From Desulfopila aestuarii DSM 18488 (GTDB lineage: Bacteria; Desulfobacterota; Desulfobulbia; Desulfobulbales; Desulfocapsaceae), in the NCBI GenBank assembly GCA_945863875.1, contig CAMBBS010000010.1, positions 58,965 through 122,964 on the forward strand: a DNA stretch of 64,000 nucleotides, given 5' to 3'. Positions 52,840-62,610 of the stretch are shown here, piece after piece; positions within the stretch are counted from its first letter, which is position 1, and every line of letters begins with the position of its first letter. Position numbers and translations under genes: made by a program. Under the pieces are notes generated by a model. The model was not told the origin of the DNA, did not search any database, and saw only the letters and a program-made list of their open reading frames with translations.

Positions 52840-55305
52840 ATGACGATGAGAAACCTCGATTTTTTCTTTGCCCCAACGTCGATTGCCCTGGTCGGAGCCG
52901 ACCGGACACCGGCAACGGCTGCAGGTGTGCTGACCGCTAATCTGTTTGGGGGTGGATTCAAGGGAAAGATTTTTACGGTAGACACCGCTGCCGATATTGC
53001 CGGTCTTCCCCAGGCACCGGATCTGGCAGTGATTGCCACGCCGGATGCGGAGACGGTGCCGCAACTGATTGCCGAACTTGGCAAGCTGGGCACCAAAGCC
53101 GCGCTGGTTTTCAGCCCCGCTTTTGGGCACAGTAGCGATGCCCAGGGCCAAAGCCAGGGCAGCGCCATATTGGCATCGGCCAAACCGTATCTGCTGCGCA
53201 TTATCGGCGCCAACAGCCTTGGGATCATGGTCCCCAAAGTTGGTCTCAATGCCAGCACCAGTCATATCCAGCCCTTAGCTGGAAATCTTGCCTTTGTCTC
53301 CCAGTCAGGAGCTGTGCTGACGACCGTGCTGGACTGGGCCACCGCGCGGAACATCGGCTTTTCCCATTGCGTGGCCCTGGGCGACATGACCGATGTTGAT
53401 TGCGGCGATATGCTCAATTACCTGGCCAATGATTACCAGACTCATGCCATCCTGCTGTATATCGAAACCATCAGCGAAGCGAGAAAATTCCTGTCCGCCG
53501 CCCGGGCTGCCGCCCGCAATAAACCGGTGATCGTCGTCAAGGCGGGCCGGTATGCCGAAACCATGCGGCCGTCGGCTGCCGGTGCCGATGGTGCTTATGA
53601 TGATGTCTATGATGCGGTCTTCAGACGGGCCGGCATGCTGCGGGTACGAGACCTGCAGGCCCTGTTTGACGCTGCCGAGACTCTCACCATGACCAGACAG
53701 GTGACCGGGGACCGCCTGGCCATTGTCACCAATGGCAACGGTATCGGGGTGATGGCCGCGGACACCTTGATTTATCGGGACGGACGGCTGGCCGTACTCG
53801 GCCAGCAGACTCTGGATAAACTCAAGCAGGTCCTGCCGTCCGTCTCGTCCCTTGGCAATCCGGTCGATATTGCCGGCGATGCACCGGACAGCTGCTATGG
53901 CGACGCCCTGCGGGTTCTGGATCATGAGGAACAAACGGATGCCGTCCTGCTGTTGCACTGTCCGACGGCGCTGATTTCGGCAACCGTGGCCGCCCAGGCG
54001 GTGATTAGTGCGCTGAGAACGAGAAAATCATCATTTCGGCAAAAGATGGTGTTGACCTGCTGGCTCGGTGAGGAATCCGTCGAAGAGGCCAGGCGTATTT
54101 TCACTGAAAACCACATTCCCACCTATGCAACACCCAGCGAAGCGGTGCGGGGCTTCATGCAAGTCGTGCGCTACCGCAAAAGTCAGGAGATGTTGATGGA
54201 AACACCTCCGAGTCTTCCCGAGACATTCACCCCGGATTCGGCCAGGGCCAGGCAGTTGGTCGCCAAGGCCCTGGCCGAAGATCGTCCCTGGCTGACAGGG
54301 GTGGAAAGCAGGGCACTCCTGAGTGCCTACGCCATTCCCTGTGTGGAAGCCGATGCAGCGGCCTCCGCCCAAGCCCACCGTCCCCATGCCCATGAACTGA
54401 GTGTCGGCATGACCGAGGATGCCCGGTTCGGCCCGGTGATCCAGGTCGGGCATGGCGGTGCTGCCGCCGAGGTGATCGGCGACAGGGCTTTTGCCTTGCC
54501 CCCGCTCAATATGCAGCTGGCCCATGAAGTGCTGGCGCGCACGAGAATATATAAGCTTTTGCGGGATTACCCAGGCATGCCGGGGGCGGATCTGGATAGT
54601 ATTGCCCTGACCCTGATGAAAATATCGCAGTTGGCCTGTGATATTGCCGAGATTGCCGAGCTGCACATCAATCCGCTGCTGGCCGATGACCAGGGGGTGC
54701 TGGCTCTCGATGGCCGTGTCAAGGTGGTCAAGGCCAGGGGTGCGGCAGTTCATCGCCTGGCAATCCGGCCCTATCCCAAGGAACTGGAGGAAACCCTGTG
54801 CCTGCCGGATGGGCAGGCCTTGCTTATCCGTCCGATCCGTCCGGAAGACGAACCAGGTTATCAGAAGATCTTTGCCGGCTTAACCCCGGAAGAGATCCGC
54901 CTGCGCTTCCTGCATCCGATGAACACCATGTCGCACAGCCTGGCTGCCCGCTTGACGCAGATCGATTATGACCGGGAAATGTCCCTGGTGGTGGAAGGAA
55001 AAGATCAGGCAGGGGAAAAAGAACTGTACGGCGTGGTGCAGATCAGTGCCGACCCGGACAAAGAGCGGGCGGAATTTGCAATCCTGATCCGCCACGATAT
55101 GACCGGCCTGGGGCTCGGCCCCATGCTTTTGCGCCGCATCATCGATTATGCCCGCGGTCAGGGTATTGGTGAACTGTTCGGTGATGTTCTCAACGACAAT
55201 AAACCGATGCTCAAGCTGTGTCGTGTCTTTGGCTTTAAGGTCACATCAGACCGGGAAGATCCCGGCATAATGCAGGTTACCCTGCCACTCACCCCGGATG
55301 GATAA
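52840..55305 (+). CDS. Pat-like GNAT protein acetyltransferase with degenerate acyl-CoA synthetase region
   Basis: An 821-residue protein; Pat/PatZ relatives usually have 880-900. A CoA-binding domain (SIALVGADRTPATAAG), the succinyl-CoA-ligase-like domains and a C-terminal GNAT domain (about 660-815; LLIRPIRPEDEPGYQKIFAGL, LIRHDMTGLGLGPMLLRRII) are intact. Two things are lost: the phospho-His loop, which in active relatives reads SHTG, is RPSAAGADGA, and the ATP-grasp domain jumps from ADAAASAQ to RPHAHELSVGMTEDARFGPV, lacking about 60 residues with the ATP-binding Lys and the HKSD loop. The reading frame is preserved. Acetylation of target lysines could still work; CoA-ligase activity cannot. 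GGGAG lies about 9 nt before the start. Confidence 0.88.
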   Translation: MTMRNLDFFFAPTSIALVGADRTPATAAGVLTANLFGGGFKGKIFTVDTAADIAGLPQAPDLAVIATPDAETVPQLIAELGKLGTKAALVFSPAFGHSSDAQGQSQGSAILASAKPYLLRIIGANSLGIMVPKVGLNASTSHIQPLAGNLAFVSQSGAVLTTVLDWATARNIGFSHCVALGDMTDVDCGDMLNYLANDYQTHAILLYIETISEARKFLSAARAAARNKPVIVVKAGRYAETMRPSAAGADGAYDDVYDAVFRRAGMLRVRDLQALFDAAETLTMTRQVTGDRLAIVTNGNGIGVMAADTLIYRDGRLAVLGQQTLDKLKQVLPSVSSLGNPVDIAGDAPDSCYGDALRVLDHEEQTDAVLLLHCPTALISATVAAQAVISALRTRKSSFRQKMVLTCWLGEESVEEARRIFTENHIPTYATPSEAVRGFMQVVRYRKSQEMLMETPPSLPETFTPDSARARQLVAKALAEDRPWLTGVESRALLSAYAIPCVEADAAASAQAHRPHAHELSVGMTEDARFGPVIQVGHGGAAAEVIGDRAFALPPLNMQLAHEVLARTRIYKLLRDYPGMPGADLDSIALTLMKISQLACDIAEIAELHINPLLADDQGVLALDGRVKVVKARGAAVHRLAIRPYPKELEETLCLPDGQALLIRPIRPEDEPGYQKIFAGLTPEEIRLRFLHPMNTMSHSLAARLTQIDYDREMSLVVEGKDQAGEKELYGVVQISADPDKERAEFAILIRHDMTGLGLGPMLLRRIIDYARGQGIGELFGDVLNDNKPMLKLCRVFGFKVTSDREDPGIMQVTLPLTPDG

Positions 55306-55554
55306 TTATTTTTTCCCCAGGTAGGCAATGCAGCCGTTCAGGGTGGTCAGCTGCGGGTAGTCGAGCTCCGGGATTTTAATATGCAGCGCTTGCTGGAGCT
55401 GCTCAATGAAGTTGACAAAGTCGACCGAATCCAGATCAAACTGATCGCGAAAGCGAATATCCGGCTGCAGATTTGCAAGATCCGCCTCGGGGGCGATTTT
55501 GCCGATGGTTTGCCGGACAAGTTCTTCAATTTCAGCTGTTTCCGCAGGTTTCAT
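55306..55554 (-). CDS. Acyl carrier protein
   Basis: An 82-residue four-helix ACP. The phosphopantetheine attachment site is the Ser in FDLDSVDFVNFIEQL, where the usual DSL is replaced by DSV. It carries acyl chains as thioesters in fatty acid or specialised lipid synthesis. It stands alone, convergent with the Pat-like gene with no gap, and no ketosynthase is next to it. It is not the main fatty-acid-synthesis ACP by context. Confidence 0.88.
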   Translation of the reverse strand: MKPAETAEIEELVRQTIGKIAPEADLANLQPDIRFRDQFDLDSVDFVNFIEQLQQALHIKIPELDYPQLTTLNGCIAYLGKK

Positions 55555-55647
55555 GATTTTTTTTCAATTGAGGTAATAACATTCTCCCAAAACACTGTCG
55601 CCAAAAAGTGCTTTCTGGGGACTGAACGTACAACTCAGCCGCCGAGT

Positions 55648-55959
55648 TTACGAGGTCGGCTGAGGAGATATGTTTGCTGAAAAATCTTGCTGTGGATTCA
55701 TCCAATCCGGCAGAGGGGAGTTCGTTGCCTCAGAATAGAGTGTTTCCGGAGCAATATCTACTTCATCGCCCCATGTCAGCACGCCGAGATCCTCATTAAT
55801 TCTAAAATTCTTGAAAAATTCTATACTCTTAAACTTCTCAAATACACCACCTTCGCTCAAATATTTTGAAAAGTCGACAATTCCAGACGCACCGTCCTCA
55901 AAAGTTACTTCAATTTTATATCCGCCTTTATAATTTGCTGAGATTACATCCCTAAGCAT
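55648..55959 (-). CDS. DUF2442 protein
   Basis: A 103-residue protein with the DUF2442 pattern: YKIEVTFEDGASGIVDFSKYL and GVLTWGDEVDIAPETLYSEA. The last 20 residues are an extension. DUF2442 proteins are usually encoded next to DUF4160 proteins and the pair is often treated as toxin-antitoxin-like, without firm function. The DUF4160 gene lies 64 bp upstream. An 8-bp hairpin (55634-55664) covers the end of the gene and may act in termination. Confidence 0.85.
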   Translation of the reverse strand: MLRDVISANYKGGYKIEVTFEDGASGIVDFSKYLSEGGVFEKFKSIEFFKNFRINEDLGVLTWGDEVDIAPETLYSEATNSPLPDWMNPQQDFSANISPQPTS

Positions 55960-56023
55960 GACTTCTCCCCCCTTATTTCAAAGGTTCAATTTTCTTTGGA
56001 GGCTGATTATTTTGCACAAATTC

Positions 56024-56233
56024 CTAGTTTTGCAACAGCTCATTTTTGTGCTGAACAGCCCATTCAATCACAAGACCCAACGCACGGGGTGAAAGATGGC
56101 CTTCCAGGATGCGAAATGATTCTATTTCTATTGCCACTTTCTCTCCGGCATACCGTGCATGAAAATGCGGCGGGTTGTGATCATCGAAAAACATGGCAAT
56201 AATTATACCATAAAATCGACTTATCTCAGGCAT
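56024..56233 (-). CDS. DUF4160 protein
   Basis: A 69-residue protein with the DUF4160 core: ISRFYGIIIAMFFDDHNPPHFHARY, followed by a helix (LSPRALGLVIEWAVQHKNEL). The His-rich HNPPHFHA motif is diagnostic. It heads a two-gene unit with the DUF2442 gene. The role is unknown; the pair is mobile and accessory in many genomes. AAAGGAAA lies upstream of the ATG. Confidence 0.88.
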   Translation of the reverse strand: MPEISRFYGIIIAMFFDDHNPPHFHARYAGEKVAIEIESFRILEGHLSPRALGLVIEWAVQHKNELLQN

Positions 56234-56315
56234 TTAATTTTCCTTTCTCATTCAGCGAACGTGCTGTTCCGTCGCACGGGGCTGCTGACGCTCAAAAAAA
56301 TCCGAGGCAAATAAT

Positions 56316-57809
56316 CTATTTAACATGCATATCACCGCATTCCAAAAAACGCTGATGCATGAAAAACGCCTTTTCGAGGATGTGGGGCTCATGTCCTCCA
56401 CGCTCCCGGACCGCCCGTTGATAATAGTCCCATAACTGATCCCGGAACTCGGGATGGGCACATTTTTTTATAACCTGTTCGGCCACCTGGCGCGGGGTCA
56501 GTGGACGGGTATCGACCAGGCCGTATTCGGTGACCACCACGTCCACCGAATGCTCGGAGTGATCGACATGGGAGACCATGGGCACGATGGCCGAAATCAG
56601 GCCGCCCTTGGCGGTGGAGGGGGTGACAATAATGCTCAGCGCCCCGTTGCGCAGGTAATCCCCGGAGCCGCCGATACCGTTCATCAACTGGGTGCCCATG
56701 ACATGGGTGGAGTTGACCTGGCCGTAAATGTCCACTTCGATGGCCGTATTGATGGCGATAACTCCCAGGCGGCGGATCACCTCCGGCGAATTGGAAATTT
56801 CCACCGGCCGCAGGACAATCTTGTCACGGTAGCGGTAAATTTCGTTGAAGAACCGGTCCCTGGCCTTTTCCGATAATGTCATGGCCGATCCGGAAGCCGC
56901 GCGAACCTTGCCCAGATCAATAAGGTCGAGCACGCTGTCCTGCAGCACCTCGGAAAAAATATCAATGGACTCGAAGTTCTTGTCTTCGATGAAGCCGGAT
57001 AAAACGGCATTGGCCACGTCGCCGACCCCGGCCTGCCAGGGCAGCGAAGCCGGCATGCGCCCCTTAATGATCTCATGGCGGACAAAGTCGAGGATATATT
57101 CGGCGATACGGGTGGAGATGGCATTCGACGGCATGAATATTGGACAATGATCCTGCTCGGTGCTGAACAGGATGGCCACCACCCGGCTGGGATCCATTTC
57201 GATAAAGGGTTTGCCGATCCTATCCCCGGTCCGATAAATGGGGATAGGCATGCGGTACGGCGGATCCTCCGGTATGAAGATGTCGTGGATGCCCTCCAGC
57301 TGCGGCGAGTGTGCGGAAATTTCGATGATAATCTTGTCCGCTTCCTGCACATAGGTGGGCGTATTGCCGACAGACATGGTGGGGATTAAATGGCCCTTTT
57401 CGGTAATTGCCGCCGCCTCCACCACAGCCACGTCACAGCTGCCCCATTCGCCTGCCCGCACCTTGGCCGACAGTTGGGAAAGATGATCATCCTTGAAGGC
57501 GATCTTGCCCTGGTTGATTTTTTCCCGCATGATTTTATCACTCATGTAGGGACGCCGCGAGGCCAGAAGGTCCGCCCGGGCCAATATGCCGTCGACCATG
57601 TCCCCGGTCGATGCCCCGGCAAACAGGTTGATCTTGAATTTTTCGCCTTGTTCGGCGCGCTTCACCAGTTCCTGAGGGATCAGCTTGGGATAGCCGGCGG
57701 TAAAACCGGAAATAAACAGGTTGGTGCCGTCCTGGATATGCCTGGCGGCGGTAGCCGGATCGGTTATCTTGTCCTGCAAGGGTTTGTAGCGCACCCTGTC
57801 GGTCAGCAT
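56316..57809 (-). CDS. Succinate/acetate CoA-transferase (acetyl-CoA hydrolase/transferase family)
   Basis: A 497-residue class I CoA-transferase of the Cat1/AarC type. It has FISGFTAGYPKLIPQEL at the N-terminus, IDIFSEVLQDSVLDLI (the Glu here matches the catalytic region of AarC) and NGIGGSGDYLRNGALSI (CoA-binding GxGG). TEYGLVDTRPLTPRQVAEQV lies in the C-terminal domain. It moves CoA between succinyl-CoA and acetate, as in TCA-cycle variants and propionate or acetate metabolism of anaerobes. It is a single-gene unit. Confidence 0.9.
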   Translation of the reverse strand: MLTDRVRYKPLQDKITDPATAARHIQDGTNLFISGFTAGYPKLIPQELVKRAEQGEKFKINLFAGASTGDMVDGILARADLLASRRPYMSDKIMREKINQGKIAFKDDHLSQLSAKVRAGEWGSCDVAVVEAAAITEKGHLIPTMSVGNTPTYVQEADKIIIEISAHSPQLEGIHDIFIPEDPPYRMPIPIYRTGDRIGKPFIEMDPSRVVAILFSTEQDHCPIFMPSNAISTRIAEYILDFVRHEIIKGRMPASLPWQAGVGDVANAVLSGFIEDKNFESIDIFSEVLQDSVLDLIDLGKVRAASGSAMTLSEKARDRFFNEIYRYRDKIVLRPVEISNSPEVIRRLGVIAINTAIEVDIYGQVNSTHVMGTQLMNGIGGSGDYLRNGALSIIVTPSTAKGGLISAIVPMVSHVDHSEHSVDVVVTEYGLVDTRPLTPRQVAEQVIKKCAHPEFRDQLWDYYQRAVRERGGHEPHILEKAFFMHQRFLECGDMHVK

Positions 57810-57898
57810 TGCCTTATCTCCTTGATTGCTCCATGTGTGGTAGAAATATCTTCCCGATTGTCACCATAGTTGTCATCATAAAATAGGGATGCATTCGA

Positions 57899-58965
57899 TT
57901 AAAACAAACTATCGTAGTGTAAAATCATACCGCCAACCTCCGCCCTGATCTCCGCCCTGATCTCCGCCCTGATCTCCGCAGCCAGCTTTTCCGGCTCAAG
58001 CACCCGTGCTTCCTTGCCCCAGGACAATACCCACCGCTTCAACTCCAGCACAGGGTTGACCGTGAGCGAGAGGACAAGTGATTGGCCACCATTGTAGGCG
58101 ATCTTCTGGCTGGGGTGCCATGTCCGTTCGAGAATATACGGGACCACCCTGGGCGAGAACTAGATCTTGACCTGTTCTTCGGCCGTGCCCCAGTGCACGC
58201 CAAAGCGGCTTCTGGTGATCTGGTGAAAGTTGAAGGTCTCTGGAATGACATATTCTTCCTCAAGTATCGAGGCCTGGTTTATCCTGGACAGGCTGAAGGT
58301 ACAGATCGTATCGCGCAGATGACAGTGGCCGATGACATACCAGTCGCCATCATAGCGGATGGCGTGATAGGGATCCAGTTCCCGGCTGGTCGAGCTCTGT
58401 CCGGGCGGCTGGTAGTGGATCTTCAGTCTGTGCAGCGTCCGCAGGCCTTTGAACACGGTTTGCCATATATCGTGGCGGATCGTCGTGCCGGGGGGAGGAA
58501 AGACGGTGAACCTGTTGTTTTCATAAGGCGATTTCAGCGCGGTCTTGTCTGGCAGGGAGTCCTGGGTTTTCTTGAAGACCGAAGTGCTATAGCCAAGTGA
58601 GACTGTCAAAGGAGGGCGTTCCCTCATGCTGCAGCAGCAGTTCTTCGGCCAGATAGATGGCGAAGAAATCACTCTTCTCGATGGAGAGGGCCGGCAGTTT
58701 GAAATTTTTCTTCCGTGTAATAATAACCCCGCTGCCGGGCAGCATACTCTAAAGGCGCCTCCAGCTGGCAGCGCATATTATAGTCCAGGTCGCGCTGGAT
58801 GGTTTTCCTGCTCACCTCCCATTCCTCGGCCAGACTCGCGCAAATAGGGTATCGGCCCTCGCCGATTTTTCGGTCGATAAATAACAACCTGTTGTGCTGC
58901 GGCTTGTATTTGCTCATGGCCCCATCCCCTTTTTTTCCTCGGTCATTATTTGTCCTGTCGGGCAT
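57899..58965 (-). pseudogene. WYL-domain HTH regulator broken by frameshifts and an amber codon
   Basis: Four pieces in order on the minus strand rebuild one WYL regulator. An HTH (CASLEEW-like region: ICASLAEEWEVSRKTIQRDL) runs to about 58697, where an extra A in TTTCAAACT shifts the frame. Skipping it gives LPALSIEKSDFFAIYLAEEL. A second shift near 58605 leads to the WYL core (RLKIHYQPPG, ELDPYHAIRYDGDWYVIGHCHL, FSLSRI). An in-frame TAG at 58160-58162 follows FGVHWGTAEEQVKI, after which RTWHPSQKIAYNGG and VKRWVLS-like KRWVLSWGKEARVLEPE complete the C-terminal domain. Start probably ATG 58917. The gene is dead unless all three are sequencing errors. Confidence 0.85.
57938..57980. repeat. 12-bp tandem repeat in the WYL remnant
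   Basis: CTCCGCCCTGAT is repeated three times exactly (57938-57973) with a partial fourth. In the gene's frame it encodes a repeated EIRA tetrapeptide near the C-terminus. Being 12 bp long it keeps the frame, and looks like slippage expansion. Confidence 0.85.
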
Positions 58966-59398
58966 AGTATCCTGGAAAGACGAACAGAGTCAAAGAATCC
59001 TTCACCACTTGGAGAACGATAGGGAATTATTCCTCTTTCTACTGGTTGTCATCTTTGTTGTTTACCTCTTCTCCCGGCGCAATACGCATCAGTACGACAG
59101 GAGAATGCCGCCTGTCAGCGAACAGCTGTAGACAGGACAGGAAAGAAAAAGATGACTTTGCCGGTGGCCTTGGGGCGTTTTTTCTGCTGGGAGAGATCGT
59201 TGATCAGGGTGTTGGTCGGCAGGAACCCCCAGCACGGCAGGGCTTGGTGCAGACGGAACAGTTTAAGGATGACTGTTTGCACGATGAGTATTTTGAGTAA
59301 GGGGAAGACTATTTCGCCATTGTTTTACGGTATGTCCAAGACAAGAATTTTATACGGAGGAAATATGACCGGGAGTATTCAGATAATGGCAGCAATGA
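58966..59398. other. Stretch without a supported gene, perhaps with a decayed coding remnant
   Basis: About 430 bp between the WYL and helicase remnants. On the plus strand a hydrophobic piece (ELFLFLLVVIFVVYLFSRR, near 59030-59090) is followed in another frame by DDFAGGLGAFFLLGEIVDQG (to 59300). They could be two parts of one frameshifted gene, but no family is recognised and the start overlaps the WYL remnant. I do not call a gene. Confidence 0.25.
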
Positions 59399-62035
59399 TC
59401 AGGCTGCGGCTAAACGTGTCGTTGTCCGAATGAGCTTGCCGGGCATCTCATGGTGTAAGCGCCAAATGATGGACATTGGCTTGCTTCCTGTGTGGCTTAC
59501 AAAATTTGCTGGACCCAGAAAGTGATATGGGCAGGAAAGGTTATTTTTCTTTTTCGTCTCACGTACAAAGAGAAGAACATGCGATCCTTGTTCTTGATGA
59601 TGTCTATACCTTTGCCCCGTTGGTGAGGTCTCACTTGTCGTGTTTTGCGATTGCCAGTGAAACAGGGTTTCGTCCAGCGCATAATCTTTATACATTGTAG
59701 TTGGCGAGTAATCGTGCTCTGTTTTGTTTAATGTGATGAAGAACAGATCGGTATTGATATAGGGGAGGTACTTGACTCCTTCTCGCACTAGCGAATGGTT
59801 TTCGAAGGTGTAAAAACCGAGACCGGATAGTATTTCACTTAAGGTATAGCTGGCATGCACCGATAAAGGGCAGGGATAAGGAAGCTGAGGTTTGTGGACC
59901 ACATAGCTTGCCTTTGCAATGAGAATCTCTATGAGACTAAGAGCCTCATGCAACAGCACTGCATTGTTTCTCAACGATAAAATATTTTCTTTGAGGTTTT
60001 TTCCTGGCGGTCTGTTGTTCCAGATAGAAAAACAGAACATAGTTAACATCCTACTTGTTTCTATATCCAGATTGCACAAGGTCGACGGGCAGATATCACC
60101 CGATAAAACATTTAAAAGTGTCTGTAATTTTGGGGAGCTGTTGTTATGACAAAAACGGCGCAAACCTTTGCTGATGATCTCTTCATCCTGTGCATGAAAG
60201 TCATCCGCCCTACCTGCTAAAAAACAGAGACGGGACCATGAAGCTTTTTTGTATATGTCATCCAACTCCAGGTGATGATAATCAATAAAGTTCATCAAGG
60301 TCAACTCTAGTCCAGTCTCCTCATGAAATGTTGATATTCGACCAATTATCTGGTTCTGATTGGCGTGGGTAAGAGATTGGCGGATATTTTCCAAAACATA
60401 TTTTTCTGCCTTTTTCTCCATCTCGATAACACAACCTGAGGGCAACGAAGGAAAAGATGCTTGAATTTCATCCTCAACCCTATTTGATGTTGGTCCCAAG
60501 AGAGTTCGAAATCGTACCTCAAAGTTGAATTTTCTATGTGCCTGACCGATAAAATCGAGAACCGTTAAATAATCTTTATCTTCACAAAGACGAAGCCCCC
60601 GCCCTAACTGTTGCAGAAACACCGTTAGACTCTCTGTCGGCCTGAGAAAAAGTACGGTATCAATCTCCGGGATATCGATACCTTCATTAAACAAGTCTAC
60701 AACGCAAAGGAAATTAATATCAAAATCTCGAAGTTTTCTGGTCGCGTCCTTTCTGGTTTCATCGGGTGTTGCTGCTGTCAGGGCTAAAGCAGGAATATCA
60801 TATTTATTGAATTGCTTGGCCATATACCGGGCATGTTTTTGCGAAACGCAGAAGCAAATGCCCCTTGCTTTGTGCACATCAAGCAGCAAATCGCGCACTT
60901 TTTGGATTATTAACTTGGCCCGAATATCATTGCCAGTAATCAGAACGTGTTCCAGTTCAGCCTGAACGTATCCGCCTTTTTGCCATGTCAACTTTGAGTA
61001 ATCAACTGTATCCGTGATGCAGAAATACTGAAATGGTGAGAGGAGTTTCCTGTTAATGGCGTCGGGTAATCTGATTTCTGCACTAATGCGATAATCGAAA
61101 TAGTTGAGAATATCCTTTCCATCTCCCCTTTCTGGGGTTGCTGTTAGACCCAACAGGACTTTTGGTGAAAAGTGCGAAAAGAGATTTTTGTAACTGGACG
61201 CCGCAGCGTGATGGAATTCATCAATTATGATATACTCGTAAAATCCCGCATCAAGCTGTTCCCAGAGCTGCCTGGCATGAAATGTCTGAACTGAGACAAA
61301 CAATTGTTCAAAGTGATCCGGTACACTTTTCCCAACCCACAGCTCTCCAAAATTCTGATCTCTTAAAATGTTACGAAAAACAGCTCTAGCTTGACTGAGG
61401 ATTTCTTCGCGGTGGGCAACAAAAAGAAACCGGACATGTTTTTTTGATCTCGTAAATCGCATGAAATCAAAAGCGGCAATAACAGTTTTTCCAGTTCCTG
61501 TTGCTGCAACAACAAGGTTTTTTGTCCTGTTATGGATACTGCGTTCTGCCTCGAGTGTGTCTAAAATTTCCTGTTGATATGGATATGGCCTGATATCGAA
61601 GAATGCTAAATGATCAGCCTGATTACTATGACCTGTGTTTTTCTCAAGCTTAAGAGCATTGGCTAGGCGAGGGATTTCCTCAGTTGTTATCTTCTCAAAA
61701 TCTTTAGATTGTTTATAGGTGTCAAAAGTCGCTATGATCTTCTCCCACAGATGCTTGGTATCATATTGGCAGATTTTCATGTTCCACTCCAAGCCGTCAG
61801 TCATGGCAGGGTTGGATATATTAGAAGATCCAACATAGCAACTGCCAAAACCACTTTTTCGATGAAAGATATAGGCCTTTGCATGAAGTCGCGTTCTTTG
61901 GGTGTCGAAGGACACCCATAACTCAGTATTTGTAACAAGCTTAAAAGACTGTAATGGAATCGTCATAAAAGCGGATGACATCATCCCTGTAACTGCATAC
62001 GCTTGGACGTAAAGATGAAAACCTCTGCCTTTCAC
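59399..62035 (-). pseudogene. PLD-domain DEAD/DEAH helicase (DUF3427-type) lacking its 5' end
   Basis: An 878-codon frame. The second half of a phospholipase D-like domain is present (RTRLHAKAYIFHRKSGFGSCYVGSSN), then SF2 helicase motifs: VVAATGTGKTVIAAFDF, DEFHHAA, LGLTATPERGDG, VVDLFNEGIDIPE and QLGRGLRL, and the DUF3427 C-terminal region to PMSIIWRL. In relatives of about 1000 aa the first PLD half precedes NTELWVSFDTQRT; here it is replaced by unrelated residues, and the frame opens inside a long palindrome at 62025-62065. The 5' part has been lost, so the protein is truncated if made at all. The intact helicase part might still be functional. It is more AT-rich than surrounding genes. 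Confidence 0.8.
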
Positions 62036-62065
62036 CCTGGAAATATTTCAAGGGTGAAATGGCAG
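62025..62065. repeat. Long near-perfect palindrome at the helicase breakpoint
   Basis: TTTCACCCTGGAAAT (62030-62044) and ATTTCAAGGGTGAAA (62045-62059) pair as 15-bp arms with one mismatch and no loop; CTGCC (62025-62029) and GGCAG (62061-62065) extend them past one unpaired T. It lies exactly where similarity to the helicase family ends. It could be a recombination or insertion scar, or a strong bidirectional terminator. Confidence 0.6.
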
Positions 62066-62142
62066 GCTGCCGCATGGGGAATACGACCTTGTCATGCAGC
62101 AGGAAGCGTTAATGTCTGGCTAAAGTTAATTTTCAGATCCAC

Positions 62143-62610
62143 ATGAATTCGTTCAGTTTTCTTCTTGTCGATGATGAACGGGAGTTTCTTGAGGTCCTCG
62201 CCTTGCGCCTGCGTGAGAGGGGGTACGCGGCGGAATGTACTTTTACTGGGCCGGAAGCACTGAAATATCTTGAAAAGGACCATTCTGTCGACATCGCATT
62301 ACTTGATATAAACATGCCTGCACCAGACGGGATGGAGACGCTTCAAAAAATCAAACTAAAGCATCCTCTTATTGAGGTCATCATGTTTACAGGCCACGCT
62401 ACGATTCGTTCCGCCGTTGAAGCATTAAAGCTCGGCGCTTTCCATTATTTGACCAAACCTTGCAATCTGCAGGAACTCATTTGCTTGTCGGAACTGGCAG
62501 TTGTTAGGAAGAGAGAGCGTGAGGCCAAATTGCTCGACGCCAGGATGAAACCCTACATCTCAGATTGGGGTCGGCAGGAGTTCATATCCAAGATTTTGGC
62601 TGGGAAGTAG
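62143..62610 (+). CDS. Response regulator receiver-domain protein
   Basis: A 155-residue single receiver domain with a short C-terminal extension. Acidic pair in LLVDDEREF, phospho-acceptor Asp in IALLDINMPAPDG, Thr in MFTGHA and Lys in YLTKPCN are all in place. There is no DNA-binding or output domain; the last 25 residues (DARMKPYISDWGRQEF) are not a known output. No histidine kinase is adjacent. The weak ribosome-binding context and the decay on both sides leave expression uncertain, but the frame is intact. Confidence 0.85.
   Translation: MNSFSFLLVDDEREFLEVLALRLRERGYAAECTFTGPEALKYLEKDHSVDIALLDINMPAPDGMETLQKIKLKHPLIEVIMFTGHATIRSAVEALKLGAFHYLTKPCNLQELICLSELAVVRKREREAKLLDARMKPYISDWGRQEFISKILAGK

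Noticed and set aside
58799..59131. A 110-codon plus-strand ORF with a hydrophobic stretch
   Set aside because: Its first half is antisense to the WYL remnant; only the tail could be real and it matches nothing I know.
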